Notes: generated by a model from the letters alone, not told the origin. Counted from the first letter of the stretch, positions 19,536-32,335 are shown. The stretch is DNA of 64,000 nucleotides from Strobilurus pachycystidiatus (GCA_019915135.1 JAHLMK010000040.1:1-64000), one strand, 5' to 3'. Numbers and translations are program-made.

Positions 19536-22150
19536 TCTCACAGGAGGTATGAGGTCTTAGAAGTTGGTATTGACAAGTCTGAATGTATCTGCTCCTTATA
19601 TACCATGTCGCCCTTTCAAACAGTAGTGCAAGGAAGAGTGCCACACCAGACGCCTTTTGCCTTACAAAACAGTACAAAAGGGCTTTGACGTTGCTATCAC
19701 TCAGCCCTAGAAGTTATTCAAAAGACAGCAACAGTCTTTTGAAGGACCAGGCATACGACCGTTGACATGATTCCAACTGGGCCTATCAACATGCTATCAA
19801 CAAAGAGTTGCAGCAAATGTGCGATCCGAGGGCCGCGGATTAGGTCATTCGTGCGCCAATTAGTCAAAAAGTACAAAGCTAGCCAAAAAGCACAACGCGT
19901 TTCCAGCCATAGAGTGGACGAGTCGATAGCAAACAGGTATCTCGTGCGTCTAGCGCAAGAGCCGCAACACGGATCTGGCCTGATACAGTAGGGGCTCGGC
20001 CCGAAAGGACTCTCGAAAGATTCAGGCCCGGCACGCCGATCATAAACTGGGCCCTGACTATCAATCAATCAATAGATAAGTTACTACACGGCACGGACCC
20101 AAATAAACAGTCTACCAGTCGAAGCAGCACAGAGAGTATAAATGATAGCATCAGTCCAACAGTGCAGGAGCACAGTGAAATCTTCCCATGCAAGAACGCT
20201 CCCGCAAAATCCTTCTGGAAACGCCCGAGATACGCCCGAAGCTCCTCGTCCGGTAGCAACGAATGGCCAAGCGCTTGATTGAGGTTCATTCACAAGTAAC
20301 GTCCCATAGGTTAGTAGAATGCGCAAACGCGTTCCATGACAAAAGGATCAGTAGCCCAAGCAACCAAGAGCGAGACCATGGGTGCAGGAGGCAACAAAGG
20401 CGTACCTATCAAATGCGCCTTCCGCCTCAGAGCAACCTGAATGCCTCTACTATTTGCCTCGTTCCGAAGTCCTCCGGCAAGTCAGCGAAGCGCGAGTTCG
20501 AGACCTACCATGAGATGAGCGAACTCGACGACAAGATTGGACTGGTACAAACCATAGCTTTCAGATCTGGAAGAGAACAAAGAAGGAGTCGCAAACCAAC
20601 GCACGCGTACTAGAACGTCACCCCAAAGTTCGCCTCAGTAGGCCGAGACTTGTATTCCAGTGGGTTGAACATCACAAGTTGTAGAGAAACAGAACCAAAG
20701 AGGATAGACCTGTACAGAAAGATAGAGGTTACATCGAACCACTGGTCAAAGACAAAGATAGAGACACATACTTGACAACAGTAGCCCTCCTCAAAAGCGT
20801 AGCGCTCAGCTCCCCGAGATATCTGGGCGTAGGATTCGTATCAATTGATCAGCAAATGCATGGAACACGCCGCGTACGTCGCGAAGAACACGGAAACCTG
20901 CATCCAAACTTCGATCAATGAACTGGTTTTGGTCAGCGCGAGACTAAACCCACCTTCTGTGTGTTCAAGACCTCCGCAATCGCACGCGATGTCTCCACGC
21001 CCTCACTGGGCGATGTCCCGCGTCCGAGTTCGGCTATAGGTATCAGTGTGTTTGGCGTTGGCAGACCTACGCCTCATTCAGTCTTCCGAAGACAGAAGAG
21101 AAGTCTCAAACGAACCTATAATCATGGCAGACGTCGCCATCTCACTCGCAAACTTGCTCAAGCTTTTCTTTGAATTGTCGTCGTTCGACAGACGCGTCAG
21201 CAAGGCGTCGTGGATGCTAGAAGGATAATGGCAAAACTCTGCTCTGGAACAAAATACGATACCTACCCAAGCTAGCATGTTCCGCCGGAACGAAACACCA
21301 ACACATGGCCATAACCAGAGTCGTCGCAATACATATCATTCGGCGGCAACGTTGCCGCCGAGCTCACGTTCTCCAGCACAGGATGGCGCCCCGCTTTGGT
21401 AGCGAGACTTCCCCCGGCCCCGAGATGCGTATTGAGTTTGGTCTCGGCGCCTTTGAGTAGTGCAGATGCGGGGAGATACCCACTTATTGGCAACGGAAAC
21501 CAAGGTCCCAGCTCGTTCGTCATCCTCCACGCAAAGTTGCTGCACGAGGCCTATGTAGATCAGCCAGATATACGCGCGTCAAATATGGGCTGCGTGCCAT
21601 TGGCCTCATTCCAATCGCCCAGAGATTTTTCACTGATAAGTCCGATGCGTTCGCCGACCGCTTCCAGACGGTAACACTGATGTGTCGCTCGCCGGCAAAC
21701 GAGCATGACGCGACCCGTATCCTTATCCAAGGCAGCCATGCCAAGTTCGTGCGAAATGCCGCATCCTTCCAAGATGGCGACGGCGTAGCTTGCATTGTGA
21801 TGGGTCGACGCGGCCGTTCCTGGTCGCCCAGTAGCTGGACGCGACTGCCCAGTCCTTTGGTCTGTACCTGCATGGTTGGTTCAAATAGGATTGTGGCCGC
21901 GTTTCGGGCGCTGGCATCGCGAGGAAATGGGGGAGGGAGGGAGGCGTGTCAGAGTCAGAGTCAGTCAGACGTGTCGGTGCGCGTGCCAAGTCACTAGTCA
22001 TCCTTTGGGTCCGTGCCGTGTATTGATTGATTGATTGATTGAGTCACAGAGTGATGAGTCAGCAGGAGTTGGCGCCTGCACGACGGGGGAAATTCGGGGA
22101 AACTCCCGCAAGTGACAACCAGGACCGAGGACGCCCTCAGTCGAACTTGG
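19536..22150. other. 2.6 kb with only short open frames
   Basis: Several short minus-strand frames (for example 20065-20289, with a hydrophobic stretch) and plus-strand frames occur, but none joins into a convincing gene or shows a known motif. A TGATTGAT simple repeat lies at about 22021-22043. The region may hold degraded genes; I cannot support any one. Confidence 0.35.
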
Positions 22151-22154
22151 GAAA

Positions 22155-23073
22155 GCCAAGCCGAACTATTATGCGCTACTGTCCGCCCTCAATCAGGTTC
22201 TGGACGGCCTGATCCTCAAGGCCTCAACGCTTGACGTCGAGAATCTGGTCACGCAAGTCTCTCCGACTTTGCTCAGTCCAAGCCATCTGTCAGCGACCAT
22301 GTCCTCTCTGGGCTCGTCGAAACACTCCATTTCGGACAGCCTGTCGTCGACGTCAACGAGCAAGCGTCTCCCGTCTCTTCCTTTCCTACCATATACGCCG
22401 CCGCATGTTTCGGCGGAGTTACCTTCTGGCAGCACGAGCCAAAGCGGCTCCCGAGCCAAAGCTGACCAGAGGTCCGGACAACCGAATGCCACCCAAACCA
22501 ACGACGCCGACCTACGTTCGTCGACCGTTTCCGGTCGCTGCTCGGACAAATCAGTAAGAAGACGGACGATGCAGCTGGTTACGCAACTGAAGACGATTCT
22601 GATACTCATCCCGGTAACATAAGTATCCAGCACCCCGCCGAGCAAGTCACATACCTTGGCCTCCTGGGTCAGTTCTTCCACTGGTTCTCCTTCTTATCAA
22701 ACTCCCGTCCCGTTCCCTCCGCCTCCATGGGCCGTCCATTCCCCACCAGAGACAGACGCCGACATACTCGCACGAAACCACACCCTCCGTATCCCGGTTC
22801 GACGGAAATGGACGTTCGACGAATCCAATTTTCGATCCGAGGTACGACCCCGGTGAAAGCGAAACTGGATCGAATACGCACAACCCATATGCCCACCCGT
22901 CGCTTTCACCTTACTACGATCCCTACGCGCCTGCTCCTACCGGCGACAATGACTCTAATGGCGCTGTTTTTGATCCTGACATCATGGCGAGCATTATGTA
23001 CGACAAGTTTGGCCGGCCGTACCCGCCAGAGGAGCACCTGGCTTTCTTACTCGTAACGGATGCCAGCGATTGA
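22155..23073 (+). pseudogene. Ser/Pro-rich hypothetical protein, probably decayed
   Basis: An open plus-strand stretch from about 22155 reads as a Ser/Thr-rich protein (DVENLVTQVSPTLLSPSHL, LPFLPYTPPHVSAELPSG). A possible donor GTAAGA sits near 22553. After about 22670 the coding signal continues in two other frames: a Pro-rich stretch (TPVPFPPPPW), then a stretch ending YDKFGRPYPPEEHLAFLL before TGA at 23071-23073. The frame changes are not explained by clear introns, so I call it a likely pseudogene or a gene with sequence errors. Composition suggests a disordered protein. Confidence 0.35.
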
Positions 23074-23760
23074 GAGCATTGAAAGCCGCGAGGTCAGAGG
23101 CGTTGCATGTGAGTATATCAGTCTTGTGACTTGCGATGCTCCTCAGTTATCTTGATATCTTGATCATTCTATAATCCCTCGTACTTACACCTCGCTTTCT
23201 TTCTTGATTCTGTTGTTGTAATGTTTTTCACTGACAAATGTCCCTGTAGTGAGTTGATCGAACGCCACGAGCACCACTGGCAGGCTTTCTTTGCGAGGAA
23301 ACAGATAATACATACCTGCGGCGTATGCAGCTTGGGAGGTCGGAGTACTAGGAGTGCGTGCGTTGGCCCCGATGAGCGACCGAGTGTAACTGAGCTAGGG
23401 GGTTCAGACAAACGCAGTGGGAACGGGAGCGGAGGAAGCTCTGGGACTGGATGAATGGATGGCTGGCTCCTGTTTAACGTGGCGTTTAGGCCGCCAAGCA
23501 GCCTATGCGTCCACGGTACTGTATGTACTGCTACATAGCAACTAGCAACTCTATACTTAACAGTAGATAGCCAATGGAAGTACGTGTTATCAGACAGAGA
23601 AGAAAACATCCTTGAAGGTTGTTGGGTTCAATGAGCTTTGAGTATGTGATATTTGCATTTGGTCTCGGTATCATTTGCGTATCTACCGGATTCTGCCGCG
23701 CGAAGCGGTGGCCCATACCGTTCATAAGTGGAGCCGTAAGTATTGCGACTTGGCGTACTA
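23074..23760. other. 690 bp without a supportable gene
   Basis: The stretch lies between the decayed plus-strand frame and the 3' end of the MYND gene. No motif or coding frame stands out. Confidence 0.35.
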
Positions 23761-25749
23761 TTAGTTGCTGCGGTCCAACTCTAAAACCGTCACGCCGCCG
23801 TTACTCTTTCCATCGACCCAAAGTATCTTCCAGGCAATTACTAGGCCACCTTTCCTTCTATTCTTGAGAAACTGTTCCTTGATGGACTGATCACTGATAC
23901 TGGCCCCCATGACGACTTTAGTTTGGCGCGGCAGCGAGGAGTAATCCCAGATCCAGATCAGGGCATCGTCAGAGGCCTGGGGACATCTATCATTGGCCTG
24001 TCGACGAAATTCGGATAAGAAGGCGTAAGCCTTTCTGGTGAAGAAATCGCAGAAAAATCCATATTCCCAATGACGCTGCTGGTCAAGGGAAGGTTCGCCT
24101 GTGTTGTGATGGGAATCAGGCTCACAAGTTCGAGTGGAGATTTCACACTTGCCAGAAAGACTTTGAACGGTTTCAAAACACAACAATCTATGTTCCGCCC
24201 AGTCAAGGGATTGGCATTTGCGATCGCAGTACACCTCTATTTGACAACGGCTGCACTGTCGGCCAGCACCTAGCGCACCGCACTAGTGTCAAATTCATTA
24301 AGACTATGATGACAACTCAAGGAAAGAGTCTACGCACCGATGATAGCTTGCAGACCCTCAGTCCACTGACATTCATCTGGCGTCGGATTTGTTCCGTAGC
24401 ACAAAGCTCTACGCGTAATTCCTCTACGCGTTCGATTAGGCCCGTACTTGTCAATGGGAGCTGAAAGTCGACGCATAAAGCGCCCTTCCAGAGCCAAACG
24501 GATTTGAAAACAGCCGGGTGGATGACGTTGATGCCAATCTTGTTGAAGATTTGGGAGATACAGCCGTGAAGTCCTCGAAGCCCGTTTCCAGGAAATAGAG
24601 CGGGATATTCGTCAAATCGCATAAGTGCAGCCATGGCTGAGGATCGCACCACCTCCGCCACCCAGCGCGGGCCGCAAGAGCAAGATTCTGCGATGTAATG
24701 CAGGCATTCCAGCAAAGCAGCAGCAATCGCGAAAGGTTGCGTATGCCACGCAGCGTCATTTGAGCGCATGGCTGCAGAGTTTCTGCGCTCTGCTATGCCC
24801 ACCAATTCAGGTACGAGCCAGCACACCCAATACAAGACCCGACGGGCCAAGAATATTCGGCGGATCCTGGCGGAGGCTTTGGTTACGTGCCTCGTATAGG
24901 TCAAGACCCACATGGCAGCGGGCGTGCGCGTCTGAATTGTCCTGACAGTGGATTCAAGACTCGGGAGTATGGCGGCGTCCTCTAGACCCTCAAGGATGGT
25001 GGCCAAGGGGTCATCGTAGGCTGGCAGTCCGGCCTTCTCAATGGGACTGAACCAGTCAGGATGTAGGCCGATAATTACCTGTGTCAGGACGAAGAACATG
25101 CTGGATGCTGCACTCCCTTGTTGGTATATCCCGTCTGAGGCAGTTTTGATCCAGGCCTTGTAAAGCGTGCGGTGAAGGTTGGGTGTCTGGATGACCCGGC
25201 AAAATATCCACATCTTCATGGAAGAGTCGGCGGCTCGGACTACGGAAAGGAAGTGACATATCTCCTTGAACATCCGATCGATGTCAGGCGTGACCATGGT
25301 GCACTGGGAGTCTAGAAATCGCAGGAGAAAGCGATGAATGTAGGCGAAGACAGAAGAGGATGCAGCACTCAGGCTGCCAGATGAAATTAAAGAACTCTGC
25401 AGCTGCTGGAGCTCAAGAAGACCGTGTAGGCATGTATACTGCATTCGCAAGACGGCGCTGTCCTGCCTGAGTTGTGTGGCGACATCGCGGTCCATCCAGT
25501 ACCGCAACACTCGTAAGAAGATAGGAAGCACGATTGGATCGTCTTTGGAGATGGTGACAAGTTCTTCCAGTACAGAAACGCCTTGTGAGTCGGCAATTTT
25601 TCCTGCGAGCTAGCGAAGCCGTAAGTTCATTGCGTTATCTTCAGAGTGGCTCCCTAGACGCAATTGGCAGTACTTACCTCCATGTGACGGTAGGCCCTAC
25701 TCTCTGCTGATGCAATGATGGCCTGAATTAATCCGAAAGCGTCTGCCAT
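23761..25749 (-). CDS. MYND zinc-finger protein, with an apparent frame break before the finger
   Basis: Exon 1 (25678-25749, MADAFGLIQAIIASAES) joins across a 68-nt intron to a long exon running to about 24330. This body is helical and Leu-rich, with no recognised fold. The C-terminal MYND finger is clear on the minus strand near 24390-24190: CYGTNPTPDEC in one exon, then an intron (GTGCGT...CGCTAG), then CSRCQIEVYC, CQSLDWAEH and RLLC. MYND fingers bind Pro-rich partner peptides. A 120-residue tail follows and the stop is at 23761-23763. The finger's first exon is in a different frame from the 404-codon body, and the switch occurs around GTAGAGCTTTGTGCTACGG near 24405. No intron fits, so one base may be gained, or two lost, in reality or by error. 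About 660 residues if continuous. Confidence 0.7.
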
Positions 25750-26727
25750 GCTGGCTGAAAGCGGCTGGGGTTAGAAGGAGGTGACTTTCTGACTCGCTGA
25801 GATGAAAGGCAACGCGGAGTCAGGACCGGGGTGGCGATTGCATTCGTTCATTCATTCTTTCCTCGTGACCGCGTGACCTCTCCAATTCATCAGAATCATC
25901 ATTCCGGAATCGGATGTTTTGAGCTGAACCCTCCCTGTGAGCCCGCTATCCCTCGCGGCTCCTCACCGTCTACTATAGATGATCGTTGTAACTTCATCAC
26001 CGTAGAGGATGGGTACATCCGTAGCGCTTGAGCGGCCCTTTTCCTGGTTTACGAGACTATCCTCACCGCAGGAAGCGCAGGCGCCGCCAATCGCCACCCA
26101 GCCATTCTACCCAACATTCTATCCGCAAAAACCCGCGGCCAGCCCTAGCAGCAGGCATAGTCACTTCAGCCCGCGCCGTCCTTTGAGAAGCGCTCCGAAC
26201 TCTGCTGCGCAAAGCGGCGGCCCGTGCTGTTCATATACGCAGTTCTGCAGGATGTCCATCCCCGCATGCCTGCAGACGTGGCCAGGCTCTTGACCCCTTC
26301 CTCCACCCCTCCTGTGTCTGTAGATGGACATTGCTTGACTCATTGTTGACTTGGATGCTTCGTCAAACAGAACTCATTCAAGCGGGCCGCGGATTGACCA
26401 GGTGAGCTTGGGCATTGCGGGATGCGTCCGTTCATGGTTGCGTTCATGGCCTGGGCCAGCATGGTTGGAGAGAGAGCGCTCGCGTCCGTCCTCGTCGCAG
26501 TGGAGTCGGGGCTGCCTTCGTTGTTGCCGGCTAACAATTCCAGATTCGTGCGAAGCGCGCATTGGCACTGGCCTTCTTCTCGACTTCAGGCTCATTCGCG
26601 TCAGAGTCACTGGCTCGGCGCTGTTTGACAAATGGCATGGGTACAAAGGTAAGCGTTGAACGTTGAAATCTCAACTTGCCGAAAATGATGCTGACCGTCG
26701 CGTTTGGCAGACTTACGCCGCAAACTC
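25750..26727. other. 980 bp without a supportable gene
   Basis: The region upstream of the MYND gene probably includes its promoter (25750-25900). Farther on, short frames on both strands show no motif. Confidence 0.35.
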
Positions 26728-27106
26728 TTAGTTTAAGATCTGCTTTGCGTCCTTCAAATCCATGACTTTGAGAAGATGGTCATTTACCCGTTTGCTGGTC
26801 TTGTCGCGTCGAAGAGAGGCGGGATTGGTTGGCGCTGCGGCAGCGGCAGGCGCTTTCACGTCAGCTGCCGCATGATTTGACAGCAAGGTGAATACAGTGT
26901 GTAGCAAAATATTGTGCGTATTGGATTGGATTGGAGGGGGCAAATGCCTGGAAAAACCCCTTCTCGAGACGACGGAAGCCGGTTTGAAGGAGAAGATGAA
27001 CGCAAACGCGTACGGCGCCTGGAGCTAGGCGCGCGACTCTGTATTTGCTCTGTAAGTTACTGGCCAGCTCTCCCCCCATCTCCTCTATTGATTGCGTCTA
27101 CGTCAC
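26728..27106 (-). CDS. Small hypothetical protein, minus strand
   Basis: The last segment (TAA at 26728-26730) reads as real protein: an Ala/Pro-rich stretch (KAPAAAAAPTNPASLRRD) followed by a charged end (NDHLLKVMDLKDAKQILN). A minus-strand ATG near 27077-27079 (MGGELAS) followed by GTAACT could be its first exon, but the middle exons are not resolved. It may be a protein of about 80-110 residues. No family recognised. Confidence 0.35.
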
Positions 27107-27488
27107 CCAAACCGACGTCTCCTACCTACCCTCGCTGCGTGTGAGACTCTGAGTGTGTCGCAGATCTTCGCGTTCCATCGTTGCTCAACCTCACGGCGCA
27201 GAGTTTGCAGCCGAGTGGGTAACGGCTTTATCAATCGAGCGGGTGTTCTGACCCATGATATTTGGCAATGTGACATTGTTGTTGTGAGTTCAACCCTCTT
27301 TCGGGCATGGCCGAAGGTCTCCCGGAGTACGAAGCCGCATAGAGTCCCGTATCAATCTCCTACGACTCTCGACGGAGAAGACAACCAGGCGGAAAATTCC
27401 AACGGCGAGAACGAGCAATTGAGTTGGTGCAGAAATCTATGCGGTTGCAGCCTTCAACATATGTTGTCTTTGTTTGAAATACGTCTGT
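27107..27488. other. About 380 bp without a supportable gene
   Basis: A plus-strand open frame of about 155 codons (27092-27559) overlaps the 3' end of the next minus-strand gene and has no motif; I treat it as chance. Confidence 0.35.
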
Positions 27489-28886
27489 CTATCTACGCGT
27501 CCTCCGAAGTAACTGACGCCGCATGGCTTTGGGATCCACCTTCCTGGGTACAAATATGAATAGAAAGAAGAAACAACCGAGACCTATACAAATGATGATT
27601 CTGGTCTTGGTAAGTCCCGCAGTAGGATTTCCGCCAAAGCCGACGCCCGCAGAGCCGCTCGTGCTCAGGCCGTCTTTCCGAAAAGCAAGACGCCCTTGTC
27701 CCTCCTCCGCGTTGTACCCCAACTCAGGAGTCTTCTTGTCCCCTCCTTCCCCGTCAGGCTTATGATCAGCAGCCTCAACCGCCGCATTCTTGCCTGTGCG
27801 GGTTTCCTGCGCAATCGTAAGCGCCGCCTCATCCGCCGCATTGATTGGTACGGCAGATTTGTCGGCTTCGATTGAAGCGTCGCCTTGGGACGCTTTCTTT
27901 TCCACGCGACCGTTTACATGAGCCGCCTGCGATGAGCCGCCTGCTGCCGCTCGCGGTATGCCGTTGGCGTTGACGCGCTCGGACGCAGCCTCTTCTGCAG
28001 CGCCGCACGCTTGAGCGGCCTGCGAGCCTGCGGCCTCTACAGAGTCATAGTTTGGGCATGCGAGGTGATCGTCTATCTGCGTCTCGAATGACGGGCGTTC
28101 TTTGAGGAAAGAATACGGATGGGTCTGTTCCGGGGGGGTCTGTTCGAGCTCGTCCGCTGAAGGAAGAGGGTGGCATTTTAGCTCGTCCGATAGAGAGCGA
28201 GATTGGGTGCCAGAAAAGGTTGCGTCTGTAACGTCAGACTGTGGGCTTGGGCTGCGTCTATAGGAAGACTCCCGAGCGATATTCTCAAGGTCATGGGAAA
28301 CGCGGTCAAGCTGCGTCTGGAGACTTTCTATCTGGCTGTTCACCTTCTGATTGTCTTGAGCACGATGGGAGTCTAGCGTTATACTCAGTCAGAATTGAGA
28401 TCGGGTCATACATGAGGCAAGGGAGAACCAACCCATGCGACTAAACTTGATATCGTCCAGCCGGGCTTGCTCAGCAATCTTTCGGCTCGTATGTTTCTTG
28501 AGTTCTGCCTCAGCTACGGCAATACTTTGCTCAATAGCAACGCATCTCTCCGACTGCTTGGCCGACGCGCTCGAGAGCTTTGAGTCCACAAGCTTGAAAG
28601 ACTTGGCAGTAGCCTCATTACGGCTGTCTTGAGCGGCAGTATATTCGGAGAATTCGAGAACTGATACACAATCACTCTGCCAGGCAAGTGCGTCAGACGT
28701 AGACGAAAGATTGATAATGAAGCTGAAACTGATGCCTGCCTTGTAGCGCGCCAAATCCTCGCCAAGTCTTTTGACCTTGTCTTGAATGGGGTCATTCGCG
28801 ACGGCCGCCGCTGCGGCCTCAGAAGACACACGTCCCACGTACGCATCATCATTCGTACAATTATGTGGGCGAAAGTCGGTGTTCAT
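27489..28886 (-). CDS. Coiled-coil protein with C-terminal membrane anchor
   Basis: The start is ATG 28884-28886 (MNTDFRPHNCTNDD). A 63-nt segment at about 28678-28740 has the layout of a GC/AG intron (AAG-GCAGGC, branch CTGAC, TGGCAG), but its length keeps the frame either way. A second intron near 28365-28433 (GTTGGT...CGCTAG) joins the N-terminal coiled coil to a second one (NSQIESLQTQLDRVSHDLEN). A long Ala/Glu-rich disordered region follows. The last 35 residues hold a strong transmembrane helix (IIICIGLGCFFFLFIFV) and a basic end (RRQLLRRTRR). That is the architecture of a tail-anchored protein with a large cytosolic part, perhaps a tether or SNARE-like organiser at an organelle membrane. 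I do not recognise a specific family. Confidence 0.6.
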
Positions 28887-29224
28887 CGGTGTAAAAGATG
28901 AGGAGTGGCGACGGGAGCTAGTGGTGCTACTAGTATGAGTAGAGATCTAGAGATGAAAGCTGGCCCTGCGCACGTGCTGCGCTCAAACGGGGTTTGTGAC
29001 CCTTTCAATTTGTCAATCGCAACGGGCTTTGTTCACCCCCTCACGATCATGAGTTGACGCAACACTTGAAGTTCAAGTTGCAACTTCCAACGCTCTTTCT
29101 GGATATGCCGCTCTCCCTGGATGCGCCGATCGATACGTGATTGGACCCGCTGCCTACCCCTTTGTGGCTCTTGAGGTCAAAGATGTTTGCGTCAAAGGGT
29201 ATGCCGCATCTCAGCCGCGCCAGA

Positions 29225-29233
29225 CTATATAAA
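29225..29233 (+). promoter_or_regulatory. TATA box of the F-box gene
   Basis: TATATAAAG lies about 40 bp before the ATG at 29270, so transcription would begin just upstream of that codon. This favours 29270 over earlier in-frame codons that lie before the TATA box. Confidence 0.5.
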
Positions 29234-29269
29234 GATGAACCAGAGGCGCGGCGCACTAGGATATACCCA

Positions 29270-30319
29270 ATGGCACCCGCAAAACGCAAGAGATCTGGCG
29301 ACGACGACGATTACGACGCGGCTTCCGACGCCTACGATCCTGCTTTCCCGTTCCGGCGACGTTCTGCCCGGCGCAGGCGAACGGAACCGCCTCGACCTTT
29401 GCAGGGCAAGAAGACGGCGCCAGAAGATGGACTTTTTGACCTACCGGAGGACATCGTCCGCGAGGTATGCTCTTGTTGTCTACGGCTTCATACCGCGACT
29501 TTTGATAAAATTTGACAACAGATACTTGGCTACCTCTCGCCTCCCGATATTCTCAGTCTGTCGCGCACCAAGTCTTATATCTGGACCTTCCTTGCTTGTC
29601 CGGGCAGCGACTCTATATGGGAACAGGGCCTAGAAAATGCAGTTGATATTCCCCCGCGTCTTCCCGGCCTGAACGCACGAGAGTTCACCTTCCTTCTGTT
29701 CGGTACGCATTGTGAGGTCTGTCTTTGATTCGTAGCCCTATATTTCTCGGTCCAATCTTGCCCTTTTTGCGATAGAGCTGCGGCTGTAGCACTCCCTCTT
29801 GCCAATTGGCCTATAAGTTCCGGCGATGCCAAAGATGTTTCGAGGGGTTTCTCAGGTATGCGCGCCTCTCCCAAGGCTGGCGCATTCACTTACGCTGCTC
29901 CTAGAAACACGCACAGCTATGGGCCCCATACATATCTCACCCCAGCGGAAGTCGAATGTCAAACTTGGTTACGCGAACGCCGTGCTGCTCGCCGAGCGCA
30001 GCTTCAAGCATTGAGGCGGGAAAGGCACGCAAGGTGGGACCTAGGGTTCATGCTGTTTCCTCTAGACCTTATGATGGCTTGATGTATGCAGAATTGTGCA
30101 ACGCTTGAGGGATTTGGGTCTTGAAAGAGAGCTGGCCTTGATCCCGCCTGGTCTCTTTGCCAATCAGCCTGCCGTTTGCGCCCCGCGTCCGCTCACTGAT
30201 CGCTGTGAGTGGAACAATTTGCTCCGTTTGGGCTCGCCGTTAAAGCCAGAGCAGCATGGAACCGCATGAAGGAAAAACTGGTAACATATGTGGCCAATTG
30301 GGCGGCAGAGCGCGGATAG
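29270..30319 (+). CDS. F-box protein with Cys-rich motif
   Basis: The start ATG 29270 gives a basic, acidic-patched N-terminus (MAPAKRKRSGDDDD). The F-box follows across a 57-nt intron: FDLPEDIVRE then ILGYLSPPDILSLSRT. After it come a variable middle and a Cys cluster (CESCGCSTPSC and RRCQRCFEG) across another intron. Then come a basic helical part and a C-terminal exon ERELALIPPG. The last small exon, after a 41-nt intron (GTGAGT...TAAAG), reads AAWNRMKEKLVTYVANW and stops at TAG 30317-30319. The layout matches a large agaricomycete family of F-box proteins. They act as substrate receptors of SCF ubiquitin ligases through Skp1; the substrate is unknown. The product is about 250 residues, short for the family. 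Six exons, all with GT/AG introns. Confidence 0.75.
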
Positions 30320-31560
30320 CAAGCTATGGCATAAGTCGGAATGCTTTAGTACGTATAGATACCGCACATTCTTTTGGGACCAGAAATTCCTGTGCACGCC
30401 CTGTGTTTTGTCAACGCCGCGAGGGATATGATCTGGAATTTCAAGGCCGTACTCTTCCTCCCAACCTGCTCCCAACTTCGGAACAATCGAATTGACTATT
30501 TGCCGAGGACTTGCGAAATTCTGGTAGTGTTCATTCCCTTAGCGATATTGAACCCCTATTCCAGCAAGTCATGACGTTCACACTTGGGATTGTGGCGACG
30601 TTAACAGCTCATCGCGAGTAGACCGCGGTACGTGTCGGCGTTGGACGGCGGAGGGACCCGGAGAATGCATATGTACTTGGCCATGGTGCTGGAGAGGTTG
30701 CCAGTGAAGCAAAATACAATTGACTTCATATACATCTACTGCATATCTACTATGTCTACTATACTCAAGACACAAACGCCACACACGTTGCCTGCGTGCT
30801 CTATGTTCCTTGGGCACTTTTTCATTCGATACTACCATTACTACAGTGACGTATTCACCTGCCGTACCCGTACTTATCATTGATCTATTTGCACTCCAGT
30901 AGCAACGCGGTACCTCAACGTTCTCCACGGGTGGCGCCTGGGTGGCGCCTATAGTGTACTGTGCATAGCGAGGGGTGTTGCGCAGGCAGGTAGCCGGGGT
31001 AATAACACAATTATGGTTGCCTTATACGTCTGACTTCTAGTCGCAGATCCGGCGGTTTGGCGCCGTGCGACATAGGCAACATACGGCAACCGCCGAATTT
31101 GGCCGGCCAAACATCAAAACGAACGCACACGCATTGCTGCGCACGGGGTCCGGCAACTTTGCTTCTCGAGAGTCGACAACGCCTAACGCAGCAAGACACG
31201 TCACAGCGACAACTTGCACAGTCTCCTGGCCGTCCTTACTTGTTACTCAAAGTCATCGCTGGATGCCGTCCTTTCCGCCGTGTTTCCGCCCCTGTTGTCT
31301 CAGAATACGCCCGCGAAAGCCTGCGGCGTGTGTTTCGGCGCCGCGTGCGTTGGGGTACGCTTGCAGTTGCCGCCAGCTCTGCCCAAAAGCTAGCATGCCA
31401 GGCCACCCGGGCTAGATGATGGAAGCATTGCCATTAGCATGCGGTGGCAACAGCTGCGCGGGTAGCTACTTTGGCAAACTCATCAGCTGATTTTGTCGAA
31501 TTGTATTTGCGACGCAATCATAAAGCTGAGGGATTATGAAAGTAGATAAAGGGTGTAGAT
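30320..31560. other. 1.2 kb without a supportable gene
   Basis: Overlapping frames at 31057-31419 on plus and 31011-31219 on minus have no motif. A pair of GTGGCGCCT repeats lies near 30931-30951. Confidence 0.35.
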
Positions 31561-31739
31561 ACGATAGTATACAACCCGGCGGAGGATCTGCGCGGCCGGG
31601 CCTGCCCGTGCGCGACTCCGAACGCGGTGGCGGCGTTCCGCGTCACCCTGCGCCGCGACCGGCAACGAGCGCGGAAACTGGGGGCGGGTTGGGGGACAGA
31701 GAGTAGAGGTAGGAAGCAGGAGGGCGTGACGCTCGTCGA

Positions 31740-32335
31740 AGATTAAGACTACGCGGCGGTCCTGTCCGTATGGAGCAGCAAGTCCGTCCGTTTGGAGCGG
31801 AAACCGAAGGCCAAGCCAAGCATCGCAGACCCATCAGCCCACGCCTGTCCGTTTGGAGCAGCGAGCGAGTCCGTTTGGAGCTCGACGTGGGTAGAGGGGC
31901 GCTGAGAGGGAATGAACCAGCTGCTGGGCAGCGCGGCGCAGAGCCGCCTTGCCACGCCTGTCCGTTTGGAGCAGCGAGCGAGTCCGTTTGGAGCTCGACG
32001 TGGGCAAGGCCGGCTGTGTGGAGAGGGGAGACGGACAAAGGGAAGAAGGAACGGGAGCCGCGGGGCGCATTGCCGGGAGCTGGAGCTGGAACAAGACGGA
32101 TGGAAAGCTCACCGGACAGATGAAAAAAAAAACCACAGCCCGATAGCCTCGCCAGCGCTCACAATTGCGACATCCAAGGCCGGAACCAGTCAACGGCACG
32201 ATAGCAGAGCAGGTGGGCGCAAGACCAGCCGGCAGCATTCGCTGCTCCAAGTTCGGAACGCGTCAGCTGCCCGCTGGGCGAAGGCGCAAAGGAAGAGGGA
32301 GGACGAAGGAATGCGGCGGCCCCCGGCGGCCTATT
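31740..32335. repeat. Dispersed GC-rich repeat, member A, with internal minisatellite
   Basis: The left part contains three copies of a roughly 50-bp unit built from CTGTCCGTTTGGAGCAGC and GTCCGTTTGGAGCTCGACG (about 31759, 31846 and 31959). These match, inverted, two copies at 47278-47431. The right part (about 32040-32330) matches, inverted, the repeat at 10500-11095. This copy therefore links two repeat modules that occur separately elsewhere in the window. Open frames through it follow the repeats and are not taken as genes. Confidence 0.65.

Noticed and set aside
22021..22043. TGATTGAT run as a regulatory element
   Set aside because: It is a plain tetranucleotide repeat with no neighbouring gene start.
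24070..24950. Plus-strand frames over the MYND gene
   Set aside because: They are antisense shadows of a gene with clear motifs and splice sites on the minus strand.
29141..29270. Earlier in-frame start for the F-box protein at 29141
   Set aside because: The TATA box at 29225 lies downstream of it, and the added residues are not acidic or basic like the family N-terminus.
31643..32250. Long open frames on both strands at 31.6-32.3 kb
   Set aside because: They follow the GC-rich minisatellite and show the same repeated peptide as the repeat unit; no start, intron or motif support.
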